From assembly GCA_019119305.1 (NCBI GenBank), contig DWXH01000004.1, positions 1-47,954 of the forward strand: a DNA stretch of 47,954 bases, read 5' to 3'. Positions 18,632-26,660 of this stretch are shown in pieces. The first letter of the stretch is position 1. Every line of letters starts with the position of its first letter. Under the pieces are notes generated by a model that was not told where the DNA came from, ran no database searches, and was given only the letters and a program-made list of their open reading frames with translations. The translations under genes were made by a program, and so were the position numbers. The stretch comes from Candidatus Alistipes merdigallinarum (GTDB taxonomy: Bacteria; Bacteroidota; Bacteroidia; Bacteroidales; Rikenellaceae).

Positions 18632-19084
18632 TTATTTTTTTGTTCGATTTTCGGAAGAACTGTTGTATAAAACCGAAAGGTATCGGTTCTCCAACTCTCT
18701 CATTTGTTGTTCTGCCTCCGGAGTTTTATCCTCGTATCCGCAAAGATGGAGGATTCCGTGAATGATTACCCGATGAAGTTCGTTTTCGAACGGAACGCCG
18801 AACAGTTCGGCATTATCGCGTACGGTATCGATTCCGATCATCAGATCGCCGGAAATCGTTTTTTTGTCCGGGTTGTCGTAATCGAACGTTATGATGTCTG
18901 TTAAATAATTGTGATTCAGGTACTTGTTGTTTATTTCGAGCATTCGGGCATCGGAGCAGAAAACGATGGATACGGTCCCGCATTTCCAACCCTCGCTGTG
19001 GGTGGTTTCCTGTATCCATTTTGCGGTTTTTATCTTGCCCCGATAGGTGAATGTGCAATCGTCGGTATAGTAGTTGATCGGCAT
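18632..19084 (-). CDS. ybeY: endoribonuclease YbeY
   Basis: Metal-dependent endoribonuclease acting in rRNA maturation and ribosome quality control. The family motif HGxLHLxGYxH is visible as H109-G-I-L-H113-L-C-G-Y-E-D119. The first two metal ligands are kept, but the third histidine is replaced by Asp119, which may still bind metal. At 150 residues the protein is full length. It lies between the EnvC-like gene and mnmG in the same orientation with short gaps, so it is probably part of the same transcript. Confidence 0.92.
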   Translation of the reverse strand: MPINYYTDDCTFTYRGKIKTAKWIQETTHSEGWKCGTVSIVFCSDARMLEINNKYLNHNYLTDIITFDYDNPDKKTISGDLMIGIDTVRDNAELFGVPFENELHRVIIHGILHLCGYEDKTPEAEQQMRELENRYLSVLYNSSSENRTKK

Positions 19085-19106
19085 CTTTTTTACTTTTATA
19101 TTATCA

Positions 19107-20315
19107 TTATCTGTGCAGCCATTTTTCCGGGTTCAGATTGGTCGGATTACCCTCTCCGCTCCATTTCCACACCTCAAAATGGAGTGTGCTGTTGTCTTCG
19201 AATTCCGAGGCGGCCAGTTGGCCGATCGGCTGATTGAGAGCAACCTTGTCGCCCCGTTTTACACTGACTGACGAGAGGTTGGCATATACCGTAAAATAGT
19301 TGCCGTGGCGGATGATGATACCGTTGTTCATTCCTGCCGGAGAGGCGAAAATTTGGCTCACTTCTCCCTCAAAAACGGCCCGTACAGTGGCTCCTTTATC
19401 GGCTGCGATATCGACACCCGTATTGTTCGATGTAAGTCCTTTTATTGTAGAATGCGGGTGGATACCGAACCGGTCGACGATGACCCCGTGGACCGGATAG
19501 GGTAGTTTGCCCATATTCTGGCCGAAAGCACCGGTGAGTTTGGCCGTATATTCGCGTTGTTCGGTCGTTTGGGTTTTGGAGTTTGTCTTGCGGGACTCCT
19601 CGGTGATGATCTTCCGTATCTGCTGTTGTAACCGGTCGATCTTCTCTTTGTTGGCCCGGATCGAAGAGGAGAGCTTGGCAGCCTCCTTTTTCAGCTTGTC
19701 GGAGGTGGCGCGATACTGCGATTCATCCTTTCCCAGGGAGTTGAGTTCGGCATTCCGGCTCTGTCTGACCTTATCCAGTTCGCTTTTTTGCTGTTCGAGC
19801 TCGTTCACCTCCCGGTTGATCGATGCGGAGAGCGAGTCGATTTCAGCCGCTTTAAGTTCCCGCATCCGGTTGTACCGTTGCATGTAGGCGATCCTCAAGG
19901 TTGCATCGTTGAAGTCGCGCGATGAGAACAAAAAAAGCATGAAATTGTTCAGCTTATAGTTTTTGTACGCATCGTAGACCATTGCGGCGTACTCCTTTTT
20001 CAGCTGGTCCAGATTCCCTTCCAGCGACCGGATTGTCGTATTTTTGGTTCCGATATCGTTCCCGATCAGATTCGACTGTTTGTCGAGGTTCGAGATGATA
20101 TTCTTCCGGTTACGGATCTTGTTTTGGATCAACTTCAGTTGTTGGTCGGCGTTTTTCTGGCTTTTTTGGGTCTTCGAGAGCAGTTGGTCGGTGATGCGAA
20201 TGTCCTCTTCGGCCTGACGGATCTCTTCCCGCAGGGACTCCAACTGCTGGGCATTCGCTGTCAGAGCGAGAAAAACAGTACACAAGTATATCCACAACCG
20301 TCTTGTCCGAATCAT
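19107..20315 (-). CDS. EnvC-like murein hydrolase activator (degenerate LytM/M23)
   Basis: Periplasmic protein that probably activates a cell-wall amidase at division. From the ATG at 20315 the chain begins with a signal peptide (MIRTRRLWIYL...ANAQ). A long coiled coil follows (about 25-250), then a LytM/M23 domain in the last 110 residues. The metal ligands of active M23 peptidases are missing: the H of HxGxD reads N/T in NNTGVDIAA, and HxH near the end reads YANL, with only HFEVW retained. This is the EnvC pattern of a regulator without peptidase activity. The longer frame starting at 20375 would place charged residues before the signal peptide and overlap the TPR gene, so I rejected it. 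Confidence 0.88.
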   Translation of the reverse strand: MIRTRRLWIYLCTVFLALTANAQQLESLREEIRQAEEDIRITDQLLSKTQKSQKNADQQLKLIQNKIRNRKNIISNLDKQSNLIGNDIGTKNTTIRSLEGNLDQLKKEYAAMVYDAYKNYKLNNFMLFLFSSRDFNDATLRIAYMQRYNRMRELKAAEIDSLSASINREVNELEQQKSELDKVRQSRNAELNSLGKDESQYRATSDKLKKEAAKLSSSIRANKEKIDRLQQQIRKIITEESRKTNSKTQTTEQREYTAKLTGAFGQNMGKLPYPVHGVIVDRFGIHPHSTIKGLTSNNTGVDIAADKGATVRAVFEGEVSQIFASPAGMNNGIIIRHGNYFTVYANLSSVSVKRGDKVALNQPIGQLAASEFEDNSTLHFEVWKWSGEGNPTNLNPEKWLHR

Positions 20316-20319
20316 CTCT

Positions 20320-22050
20320 CTATTCGATTTGTTTGAGCCTGTTTTCAATCTCTTGAGCGTCATATCCGTTTTCAAGGGCTTTTTTCCAATAATATGAGGC
20401 CATAAACTGATCGCCTAATTTATATAGGATATCTCCGTAATGGATATATAACTCTTTGTTGTTGTTCTGGTCGAGCGATATGGCCTGTCGCATCGGGATA
20501 CGGGCCTCCTCGTAGCGTCCCAGCTGATAGAGAACCCAGGCATAGGTATCCAGAAATGTCGGGTTGTTCGGATCGAGACGTACGGCCTTCTGGGCCCACT
20601 CCAGAGCCTTGTCGAGCCGCTCGTTGCGGAGACTCAGAAAATAGCTGTAATTATTGTAGATCGATACATTGGTCGTATCGAGCTTCATCCCTTTGTCGTA
20701 AGCTTTGAAGCATTTTTTGTCATCACCTAAAGTATGGTAATTATCTCCAATGGCTCCGTAGATGACGCTGCGCAACGAATCTGTCCGGGCGTATTTCAGG
20801 GCCTCCTCGAAGAGCGGGACGGCCTCTTTGGGTTTCTCCATCATGAAGGCGGTGACCGATGCTTTTTGCAATCGGAGCTCCGCATCATCGGGAAACCGTT
20901 CCAAGGCGATTGTCGTGTACTTGTCGACCGAATCCGCACGTTTGAGGTAGGCCTCCATGCCGATGATTTCATTGAATACCTCTTTTGTGGGGATCGAGTC
21001 GTTTACATGCGATTTATAGAGCAGGAGAGCCTGTTCAATCGATCCTCCGGCAATCAGATACCGGGCGTATAACTCCAGAGACCGAAGGTCCTCGGGATAG
21101 GTGATTGCCAAAGTTCGCACCAAATCTCCCATCTGGATAAAATTGTTTCTGAGAAAATTGGGGTTATGGAATAGTTCTTCGTAGAACTTCAGTTTGGTTT
21201 CCAGTGGGAACTCTTTCAACCGGAAGAGTTTTGCGGCGGTTTCCAGGAAATGAACATCGTCGTTTTGCCTTTTGTAGAAATCGTTTAACGATGCCAGGAC
21301 TCTCAGACTGTTCGGATTGAGGCTGATGGCTTTATCGTAGTTCTCTTTTGCCAAATGGTTCATCCCCATCATCGAATAGAGTTCGGCCAATACGACATAA
21401 TTTTCTTCGTTGTAAGGAAATGTTTCGACCAGCATGCGGGCTTCTGCCATAGCACGGTCAAATTGTTGTGTATTGAGCAGGAGCTGCAATTTGTGGCTCG
21501 ACAATAATTCGATGAGCCCGAAACGGTTTTCAGCGGCTTCAAGCACCTCCAATGCCTTTTGCGGTTGTCCCAACTGATCGTATAGCAGAGCTTTTAAACG
21601 ATAATTGTCCGGATTGTCCGGGTTCACTTTGATCAGTTGGTCATATAACGTCAGCGCCGAATCGTATCGTTGTGTGGCGATCAACAGTCGTCCCAGCTGC
21701 ATTTTGTACCACACGTTTGCCGTATCGATCGCATTTGCTTTCAAGCTGTATTGCAGTGCCTCTTCCGGATTGTCGAGTGCAGTCAAGGAGGCCAATTCAT
21801 ACAGTGAAGGGCTGTGTGTCGAGTCGATCTCCAAAACCTTTTGAAACCATGCTTTTGAACGGGCGGAATCTCCTTCTAAAATGTTGCTTTTGATCCCTTC
21901 CATATAGAAATAGGCAGCTTGTTCAGCTCGCGGCAGTGCTTTCTTCTCTTTGGTATCGGCTTTCGGGGAACGAGCGAAAAGCGGACAAGAAAACACTAAC
22001 GTTCCAAACAGAACGATGGACAAGGAGATGATTCTGTTTTTGTATCGCAT
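20320..22050 (-). CDS. exported tetratricopeptide repeat protein
   Basis: A 576-residue protein made almost wholly of TPR helices, for example EALQYSLKANAIDTANVWYK and DKALEWAQKAVRLDPNNPTF, with the usual W/G/Y-A-F/Y-A-P positions. The N-terminus is a signal peptide; SC at about residues 21-22 is a weak lipobox (LVFSC), otherwise cleavage after LFA is likely. It should sit in the periplasm or on the inner face of the outer membrane as a scaffold. The gene lies 19 bases after pheS and 4 bases before the EnvC-like start, an arrangement that suggests cotranscription and a shared envelope role with EnvC. Confidence 0.85.
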   Translation of the reverse strand: MRYKNRIISLSIVLFGTLVFSCPLFARSPKADTKEKKALPRAEQAAYFYMEGIKSNILEGDSARSKAWFQKVLEIDSTHSPSLYELASLTALDNPEEALQYSLKANAIDTANVWYKMQLGRLLIATQRYDSALTLYDQLIKVNPDNPDNYRLKALLYDQLGQPQKALEVLEAAENRFGLIELLSSHKLQLLLNTQQFDRAMAEARMLVETFPYNEENYVVLAELYSMMGMNHLAKENYDKAISLNPNSLRVLASLNDFYKRQNDDVHFLETAAKLFRLKEFPLETKLKFYEELFHNPNFLRNNFIQMGDLVRTLAITYPEDLRSLELYARYLIAGGSIEQALLLYKSHVNDSIPTKEVFNEIIGMEAYLKRADSVDKYTTIALERFPDDAELRLQKASVTAFMMEKPKEAVPLFEEALKYARTDSLRSVIYGAIGDNYHTLGDDKKCFKAYDKGMKLDTTNVSIYNNYSYFLSLRNERLDKALEWAQKAVRLDPNNPTFLDTYAWVLYQLGRYEEARIPMRQAISLDQNNNKELYIHYGDILYKLGDQFMASYYWKKALENGYDAQEIENRLKQIE

Positions 22051-22069
22051 GGTGTGTTCCGACTGGAGT

Positions 22070-23092
22070 TTAATATACCGAATCGAATTGATTCAGGAAA
22101 CGAACATCGTTTTCAAAATACAAACGGAGATCTTTGACTCCATATTTTAACATGGAGATACGTTCAACTCCCATACCGAACGCAAAACCGGAATATTTTT
22201 TCGAGTCGATACCCGAGGCCTCGAGAACATTGGGATCGACCATACCGCACCCCATGATTTCGAGCCAACCGGTGTGTTTGCAGACATTGCAGCCCTTTCC
22301 TCCGCACAGGTTACAGGAGACATCCACTTCGGCCGAAGGTTCGGTGAAGGGGAAATAGGAGGGACGCATGCGGATGCGGGCCTTCTCGCCGAACATCTCT
22401 TTTGCGAAGTAGAGGATACTCTGTTTCAGGTCGGCGAACGATACGTTCTCGTCGATATAGAGACCTTCCACCTGATGGAAGATGCAGTGGGCCCGATAGG
22501 AGATCGCCTCGTTGCGGAATACCCGTCCGGGGCAGATCACACGAATCGGCGGTTTCTGGCGCTCCATGGTGCGGACCTGAATTGAACTGGTGTGGGTACG
22601 GAGCAGAATATCGGGATTTTTCGAGATGAAGAAGGTATCCTGCATGTCGCGGGCGGGATGTTCCGGCGGGAAGTTCAGTGCCGAAAAAACGTGCCAATCA
22701 TCCTCGATTTCGGGACCTTCGGCTACGGTATAGCCCAGACGGGAAAAGATCTCGACAATTTGGTTTTTTACCAAAGAGATCGGATGGCGGCTTCCGATCG
22801 GATCATTCGATCCGGGGCGGGTCATGTCGATCTGGGATTGAGCTGTCGTCTCTGCATTTTCTGCCGCAGCCTTCATCTCTGCGATTTTCTCGTTGATGCG
22901 GTTTTTAAGCGCATTGATCTTTTGCCCCAGCTCTTTTTTCATTTCGGGGGCAACCTTTTTGAACTCTTCGAACAGGTCGTTCATCTCGCCTTTGCGTCCG
23001 AGCATTCGGATGCGGAATTCTTCGATTTCATTGTCGACTTTCGGTTTGAATGCTTCGACCCGACGCAACAAATCGTTTATTTTGTCAATCAT
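22070..23092 (-). CDS. pheS: phenylalanyl-tRNA synthetase alpha subunit
   Basis: Catalytic class II subunit of the alpha2-beta2 enzyme that charges tRNA(Phe). An N-terminal coiled coil (1-90) precedes the class II core, with motif 2 in RVFRNEAISYRAHCIFHQVEG, the PSYFPFTEPSAEVDV block, and motif 3 near GFAFGMGVERISML. A Cys-rich loop, CNLCGGKGCNVCKHTGW, is typical. The 340-residue length is complete. pheT is not next to it, unlike in many bacteria. A minus-strand -7 box lies at 23144-23151, so this gene probably begins the long transcript reaching thiC. Confidence 0.97.
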   Translation of the reverse strand: MIDKINDLLRRVEAFKPKVDNEIEEFRIRMLGRKGEMNDLFEEFKKVAPEMKKELGQKINALKNRINEKIAEMKAAAENAETTAQSQIDMTRPGSNDPIGSRHPISLVKNQIVEIFSRLGYTVAEGPEIEDDWHVFSALNFPPEHPARDMQDTFFISKNPDILLRTHTSSIQVRTMERQKPPIRVICPGRVFRNEAISYRAHCIFHQVEGLYIDENVSFADLKQSILYFAKEMFGEKARIRMRPSYFPFTEPSAEVDVSCNLCGGKGCNVCKHTGWLEIMGCGMVDPNVLEASGIDSKKYSGFAFGMGVERISMLKYGVKDLRLYFENDVRFLNQFDSVY

Positions 23093-23143
23093 TGTTGGTG
23101 TTTTATGTTTTTATCTCTACTTTTACCCGGAGGTTTTAACAAA

Positions 23144-23151
23144 CAAAGGTA
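23144..23151 (-). promoter_or_regulatory. pheS promoter -7 box
   Basis: Minus-strand TACCTTTG, an exact TAnnTTTG match about 52 bases before the pheS ATG. It lies in the 76-base divergent spacer shared with the patatin gene. Confidence 0.55.
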
Positions 23152-23168
23152 CAAATATTTTGCGAATC

Positions 23169-25472
23169 ATGCGCATAAAAAGCATAATTACCTCTTTTCT
23201 GTTGGTTTTGAGCAGTTGGGTGTCGGCCCAAAAGGTCGGTATGGTGATGAGTGGAGGCGGGGCTAAAGGCTTGTATCACATCGGTGTACTGAAGGCACTT
23301 GAAGAGAATGAAATACCGATTGACTATATCTCGGGAACCTCCATGGGCTCGATTGTGGCCGGGCTCTATGCGATCGGTTATACGCCAGACGAAATGGCAG
23401 ATATTTTCAAGTCCGATCAGATCAGTTATTGGATGAGTGGACGTATTCAGGCTCAATATATTTACTATTTTCGTCAAAAACAGCCCAATGCAGCGATGCT
23501 TACGCTGAGACTTGATCTGAAGAATTCGAAAAAGGTGGCCCAATTGCCGACCAACCTGATTCCGTCCCATCAGATCGATATGGCTTTTGTCGAGTTTTTT
23601 TCATCGGCTAATGCACAGTGTCAGGGTGATTTCGATCGGTTATTTGTCCCGTTTCGCTGTGTAGCGACCGATGCTGCGGCCCGTAAAGAGGTGGTTTACC
23701 GCGAGGGCGATCTGGGTAAGGCTATTCGGGCCTCCATGACAATTCCTTTGGTCTTCAAACCGTTGAAACAGGATTCGACATTGTTGTACGACGGTGGAAT
23801 TTATAACAACTTTCCTTGGCAGGTTCTGAAGGAGGATTTTAATCCAGATATTCTTATCGGTAGTAAATGTACGGCAGGAAACAGTTATCCCGAGGAAGAT
23901 GATGTAGTTGAACAGGTGCTTGCGTTGACGATGATGCATACCGATTATGACTTGCCTTCGGAGCAGGATATTCTGATCGAGCATGCATTCGAGGACGTTT
24001 CTACGCTTGATTTCTCGAAAGTGGATTATATCATCAACAAAGGGTATAGTGATGCGATAGATGCCATGCCTCAAATCAAGGAGCGTATTACCCGTCGGGA
24101 GAATGCAGATTCGTTGGCGGCCAGACGAAAGGCTTATCGGGAGTCGTTGCCCAATCTGTTTTTCGATGGCTATCGGATTCGCGGGTTGAACGAGAATCAG
24201 ACAAATTATGTCAAGCGGATGCTCTTTCTCGATAAAGGGAAGAAGTCGAATAAAAAATCGGACGTGTTCGATCTCGAGGATTTCCGGGAAGGATATTTTA
24301 AGATTCTGCATGATGGGGAGATCGAAGGCAGTTATCCGGATGTAACCTATGACGATTCGACCCACTTTTTCAGTCTGGACATAGAGATGAAAACCAAGCC
24401 CAGTTTTAAGGTGCTTTTTGGGGGCAACATATCGTCTACTTCGATGAATCAGGCCTATGTGGGGCTCGAATACAGCCGAATCGGACGTAATTATCAGACC
24501 TATAATTTCGATGGATATTTCAGTGCCCTTTATACCTCAATGGGGGTGCGTGGAAGATCCGATTTCTTCCTGAAAAAACTTTTTTCGGTCGATTACGGAT
24601 TTATTTTCAATTATTATAACTATTTCAAAAGCAATTTCGGCGGATTGACCAAAAAGACCGATCTGGCCTATTCGAAATATATCGATTCCTATTTCACGAC
24701 AGCGCTGAAATTTCCGGTGGATCGTCATTCGGTGGTGTCGTTACGTCTGAACGGAGGGTATGACCGGTACAGTTATTTCCAAACTACCGAATATTCCGAT
24801 GCCGATATCATGGACCGGACGCAATTTTCCTATTTCGGGACCAAACTGGAGTGGGATCGGAACGATTTGAACTATTTGCTCTATCCGACGCGGGGAATCC
24901 GGCAGTCGTTGTCGGCGATTTTTATTGTAGGGAACGAACTTTATCAACCGGGAAGTTGTGCGATCGAGGGGGCGACGCAACGTACGGGGCAGCCACGACA
25001 TTGGTTCGGTGCGGAGTTTTTGCGCGAACACTATTATCCCATAGCGAAATGGTTCTCGTTCGGATACCTGATTCAGGGTGTAATTACCAATCATCCCTCT
25101 TTTTCCAACGAATATGCGACAAACATCACATCACCGGCCTTTACCCCTACGCAACACAGTAAATTCGTCTATATAAAAGATTTCCGAAGTAGTTCGTTCC
25201 TTGGGTTAGGAGCTATGCCGACCTTTGAATTCGGCTCGAAATTTTATTTGAAAAACAGCGTATTCTTTTTCCTCCCTAAGGACAACAACGAGATAAAAGA
25301 GAATATACGCAAGAGGGTGCGGTTTATGTTCAGTTCGGCATTGGTGTATCAAAGTCCGGTGGGACCGGTCAGTTTGGCGCTTTCGAAATATGATGCAACC
25401 AATAAGTACAACTGGTTCCTGACTTTCAATTTCGGATTTACGATTTTCAATCAGAACGGGCTGTTTTATTGA
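23169..25472 (+). CDS. patatin-like phospholipase with C-terminal beta-barrel (type Vd-like)
   Basis: Signal peptide (1-20, ending VSAQ), then a patatin lipase domain with GGGAKG oxyanion loop (29-34), nucleophile Ser58 in GTSMG and Asp208 in DGG. After a POTRA-like stretch (about 310-400) the last 370 residues are rich in alternating aromatic beta strands ending in FNFGFTIFNQNGLFY, as in BamA/TamA-type surface-antigen barrels. This layout matches PlpD-type proteins, where the barrel anchors or exports the lipase. The ATG at 23169 is chosen because the longer frame reaching back to 22893 runs antisense through pheS and buries the signal peptide. 767 residues. Confidence 0.92.
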   Translation: MRIKSIITSFLLVLSSWVSAQKVGMVMSGGGAKGLYHIGVLKALEENEIPIDYISGTSMGSIVAGLYAIGYTPDEMADIFKSDQISYWMSGRIQAQYIYYFRQKQPNAAMLTLRLDLKNSKKVAQLPTNLIPSHQIDMAFVEFFSSANAQCQGDFDRLFVPFRCVATDAAARKEVVYREGDLGKAIRASMTIPLVFKPLKQDSTLLYDGGIYNNFPWQVLKEDFNPDILIGSKCTAGNSYPEEDDVVEQVLALTMMHTDYDLPSEQDILIEHAFEDVSTLDFSKVDYIINKGYSDAIDAMPQIKERITRRENADSLAARRKAYRESLPNLFFDGYRIRGLNENQTNYVKRMLFLDKGKKSNKKSDVFDLEDFREGYFKILHDGEIEGSYPDVTYDDSTHFFSLDIEMKTKPSFKVLFGGNISSTSMNQAYVGLEYSRIGRNYQTYNFDGYFSALYTSMGVRGRSDFFLKKLFSVDYGFIFNYYNYFKSNFGGLTKKTDLAYSKYIDSYFTTALKFPVDRHSVVSLRLNGGYDRYSYFQTTEYSDADIMDRTQFSYFGTKLEWDRNDLNYLLYPTRGIRQSLSAIFIVGNELYQPGSCAIEGATQRTGQPRHWFGAEFLREHYYPIAKWFSFGYLIQGVITNHPSFSNEYATNITSPAFTPTQHSKFVYIKDFRSSSFLGLGAMPTFEFGSKFYLKNSVFFFLPKDNNEIKENIRKRVRFMFSSALVYQSPVGPVSLALSKYDATNKYNWFLTFNFGFTIFNQNGLFY

Positions 25473-25524
25473 CGGAGAAACAACGACGGGGAGAAGGAGT
25501 AGCGTATCTTCAGTTATTGATTGT

Positions 25525-26118
25525 ATGATGGGAAAAAATGAATTGAGGCGATCCGTACGGGCATGTGCGGGGCGGTACGATGCGCAGGAAAGAGAGGAGA
25601 TCTCGTGTCGGATTTTGGAACGGGTCGAACGGATGCCGGAGTTTCGGTGTGCGGATCGGATCGCTCTTTATTGGTCCTTGCCCAATGAGGTGGCCACCCA
25701 TCGTTTTGTGGAACGGTGGAGCGGATTGAAACGGGTTTATCTTCCCGTTATGCAGGGTGAAGGGTTGTTGTTGAGGCGGTTTTTAGGGGAGGATCGGCTT
25801 AAGGAGGCGCGTTTCGGTGTTTGTGAACCGGAGGAAGGGGAGACGCTTCCGTTGTCGCAGCTTGATCTGATTGTGGTTCCGGCTGTCGGGTACGACCGCA
25901 TGGGAAACCGGCTTGGCCACGGTAAAGGGTTTTATGACCGGTTGCTCGGAAGCGGCAATACGTTGAAGGTCGGTATTTGTTTTGATTATCAGTTTTTTGA
26001 TACGATTCCCGTTTCTGAATTCGACATAGCGGTAGATCGGGTTGTTTGCGGTTCGAGGACGCAGGTAAATGTTTGGCAAAAAGGGATTCTGGATCCCGAT
26101 AGCGGTTCATATCGGTAA
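25525..26118 (+). CDS. 5-formyltetrahydrofolate cyclo-ligase
   Basis: Converts 5-formyl-THF to 5,10-methenyl-THF with ATP, returning stored folate to the one-carbon pool. Visible marks are the N-terminal KNELRRSVR, the ALYWSLPNEVAT block, and the ATP/substrate signature VGYDRMGNRLGHGKGFYDR (about 113-131). At 197 residues it has family length. It lies 52 bases after the patatin gene and 32 bases before the small membrane protein gene. Association of this gene with a CtpA-type protease gene is common in Bacteroidales. Confidence 0.95.
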   Translation: MMGKNELRRSVRACAGRYDAQEREEISCRILERVERMPEFRCADRIALYWSLPNEVATHRFVERWSGLKRVYLPVMQGEGLLLRRFLGEDRLKEARFGVCEPEEGETLPLSQLDLIVVPAVGYDRMGNRLGHGKGFYDRLLGSGNTLKVGICFDYQFFDTIPVSEFDIAVDRVVCGSRTQVNVWQKGILDPDSGSYR

Positions 26119-26124
26119 TTTCGC

Positions 26125-26132
26125 TATCTTTG
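26125..26132 (+). promoter_or_regulatory. -7 box in front of the small membrane protein gene
   Basis: TATCTTTG overlaps the intergenic start after the cyclo-ligase stop. Transcription would begin near 26138, giving a very short leader. Confidence 0.5.
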
Positions 26133-26150
26133 TAAGTTATTTACAACAAA

Positions 26151-26624
26151 ATGGGTATGGAAAGAAAAGTTTATTGGCGGAGAGCTGTCAAATATATGGT
26201 TCGTCTGCTGGTTTTGGTCTTTTTGTTGATCGTTTTGATGGTGGTTACCGGAATGGCCCGTACGGGAGCTGACGGAAATTTGGCCGACGTGTTTCTGACA
26301 CCGAAAGCGTTGTTGCTTTTAGCGATTATCGTTTTGTGGTCGTTGGCCTACCCGAAACTCGGATTTATTCGAAAACCTTTGAAGATCGATTTTACGACCA
26401 ATAAGGAACAGATCAGTAAGATTTTTGCCGAAAACGGCTTTGTTCTTGTTGAACAAAATGATAATGTGTCGGTTTTTAGAATGTCTTCCAAATTGAGGCG
26501 GGTGTTGGCCTTTGGGGAGGACCGGATTGTCGTTTCGGTTGCCGATGAGGGGATCGAAATGGAGGGTCTGAGAAAAGAGGTGGCCCGAATCGAGTTCCGT
26601 CTGCAACCTTTTTTGCAGGATTGA
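26151..26624 (+). CDS. two-TM membrane protein of unknown function
   Basis: I do not recognise this protein. It has 157 residues with two transmembrane segments (about 17-34 and 51-66) and a soluble C-terminal part (70-157) of mixed alpha/beta character that would face the cytoplasm: both short tails next to the membrane are basic (RKVYWRRAVKYMVR; FIRKPLK). A second Met at residue 3 (26157) is an equally possible start. The gene stands between the cyclo-ligase and the CtpA-type protease on the same strand, with its own likely promoter, so a link to envelope processing is possible but not shown. Confidence 0.75.
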   Translation: MGMERKVYWRRAVKYMVRLLVLVFLLIVLMVVTGMARTGADGNLADVFLTPKALLLLAIIVLWSLAYPKLGFIRKPLKIDFTTNKEQISKIFAENGFVLVEQNDNVSVFRMSSKLRRVLAFGEDRIVVSVADEGIEMEGLRKEVARIEFRLQPFLQD

Positions 26625-26660
26625 TACCGATTCGGGAAAATTCCGCGTTATGTTAAAAAA

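Noticed and set aside
20283-20297. DnaA-box-like ATATCCACA inside the EnvC-like gene
   Set aside because: A single near-match within coding DNA is expected by chance.
22893-23168. N-terminal extension of the patatin protein
   Set aside because: It runs antisense through pheS and would bury the signal peptide; ATG 23169 is better.
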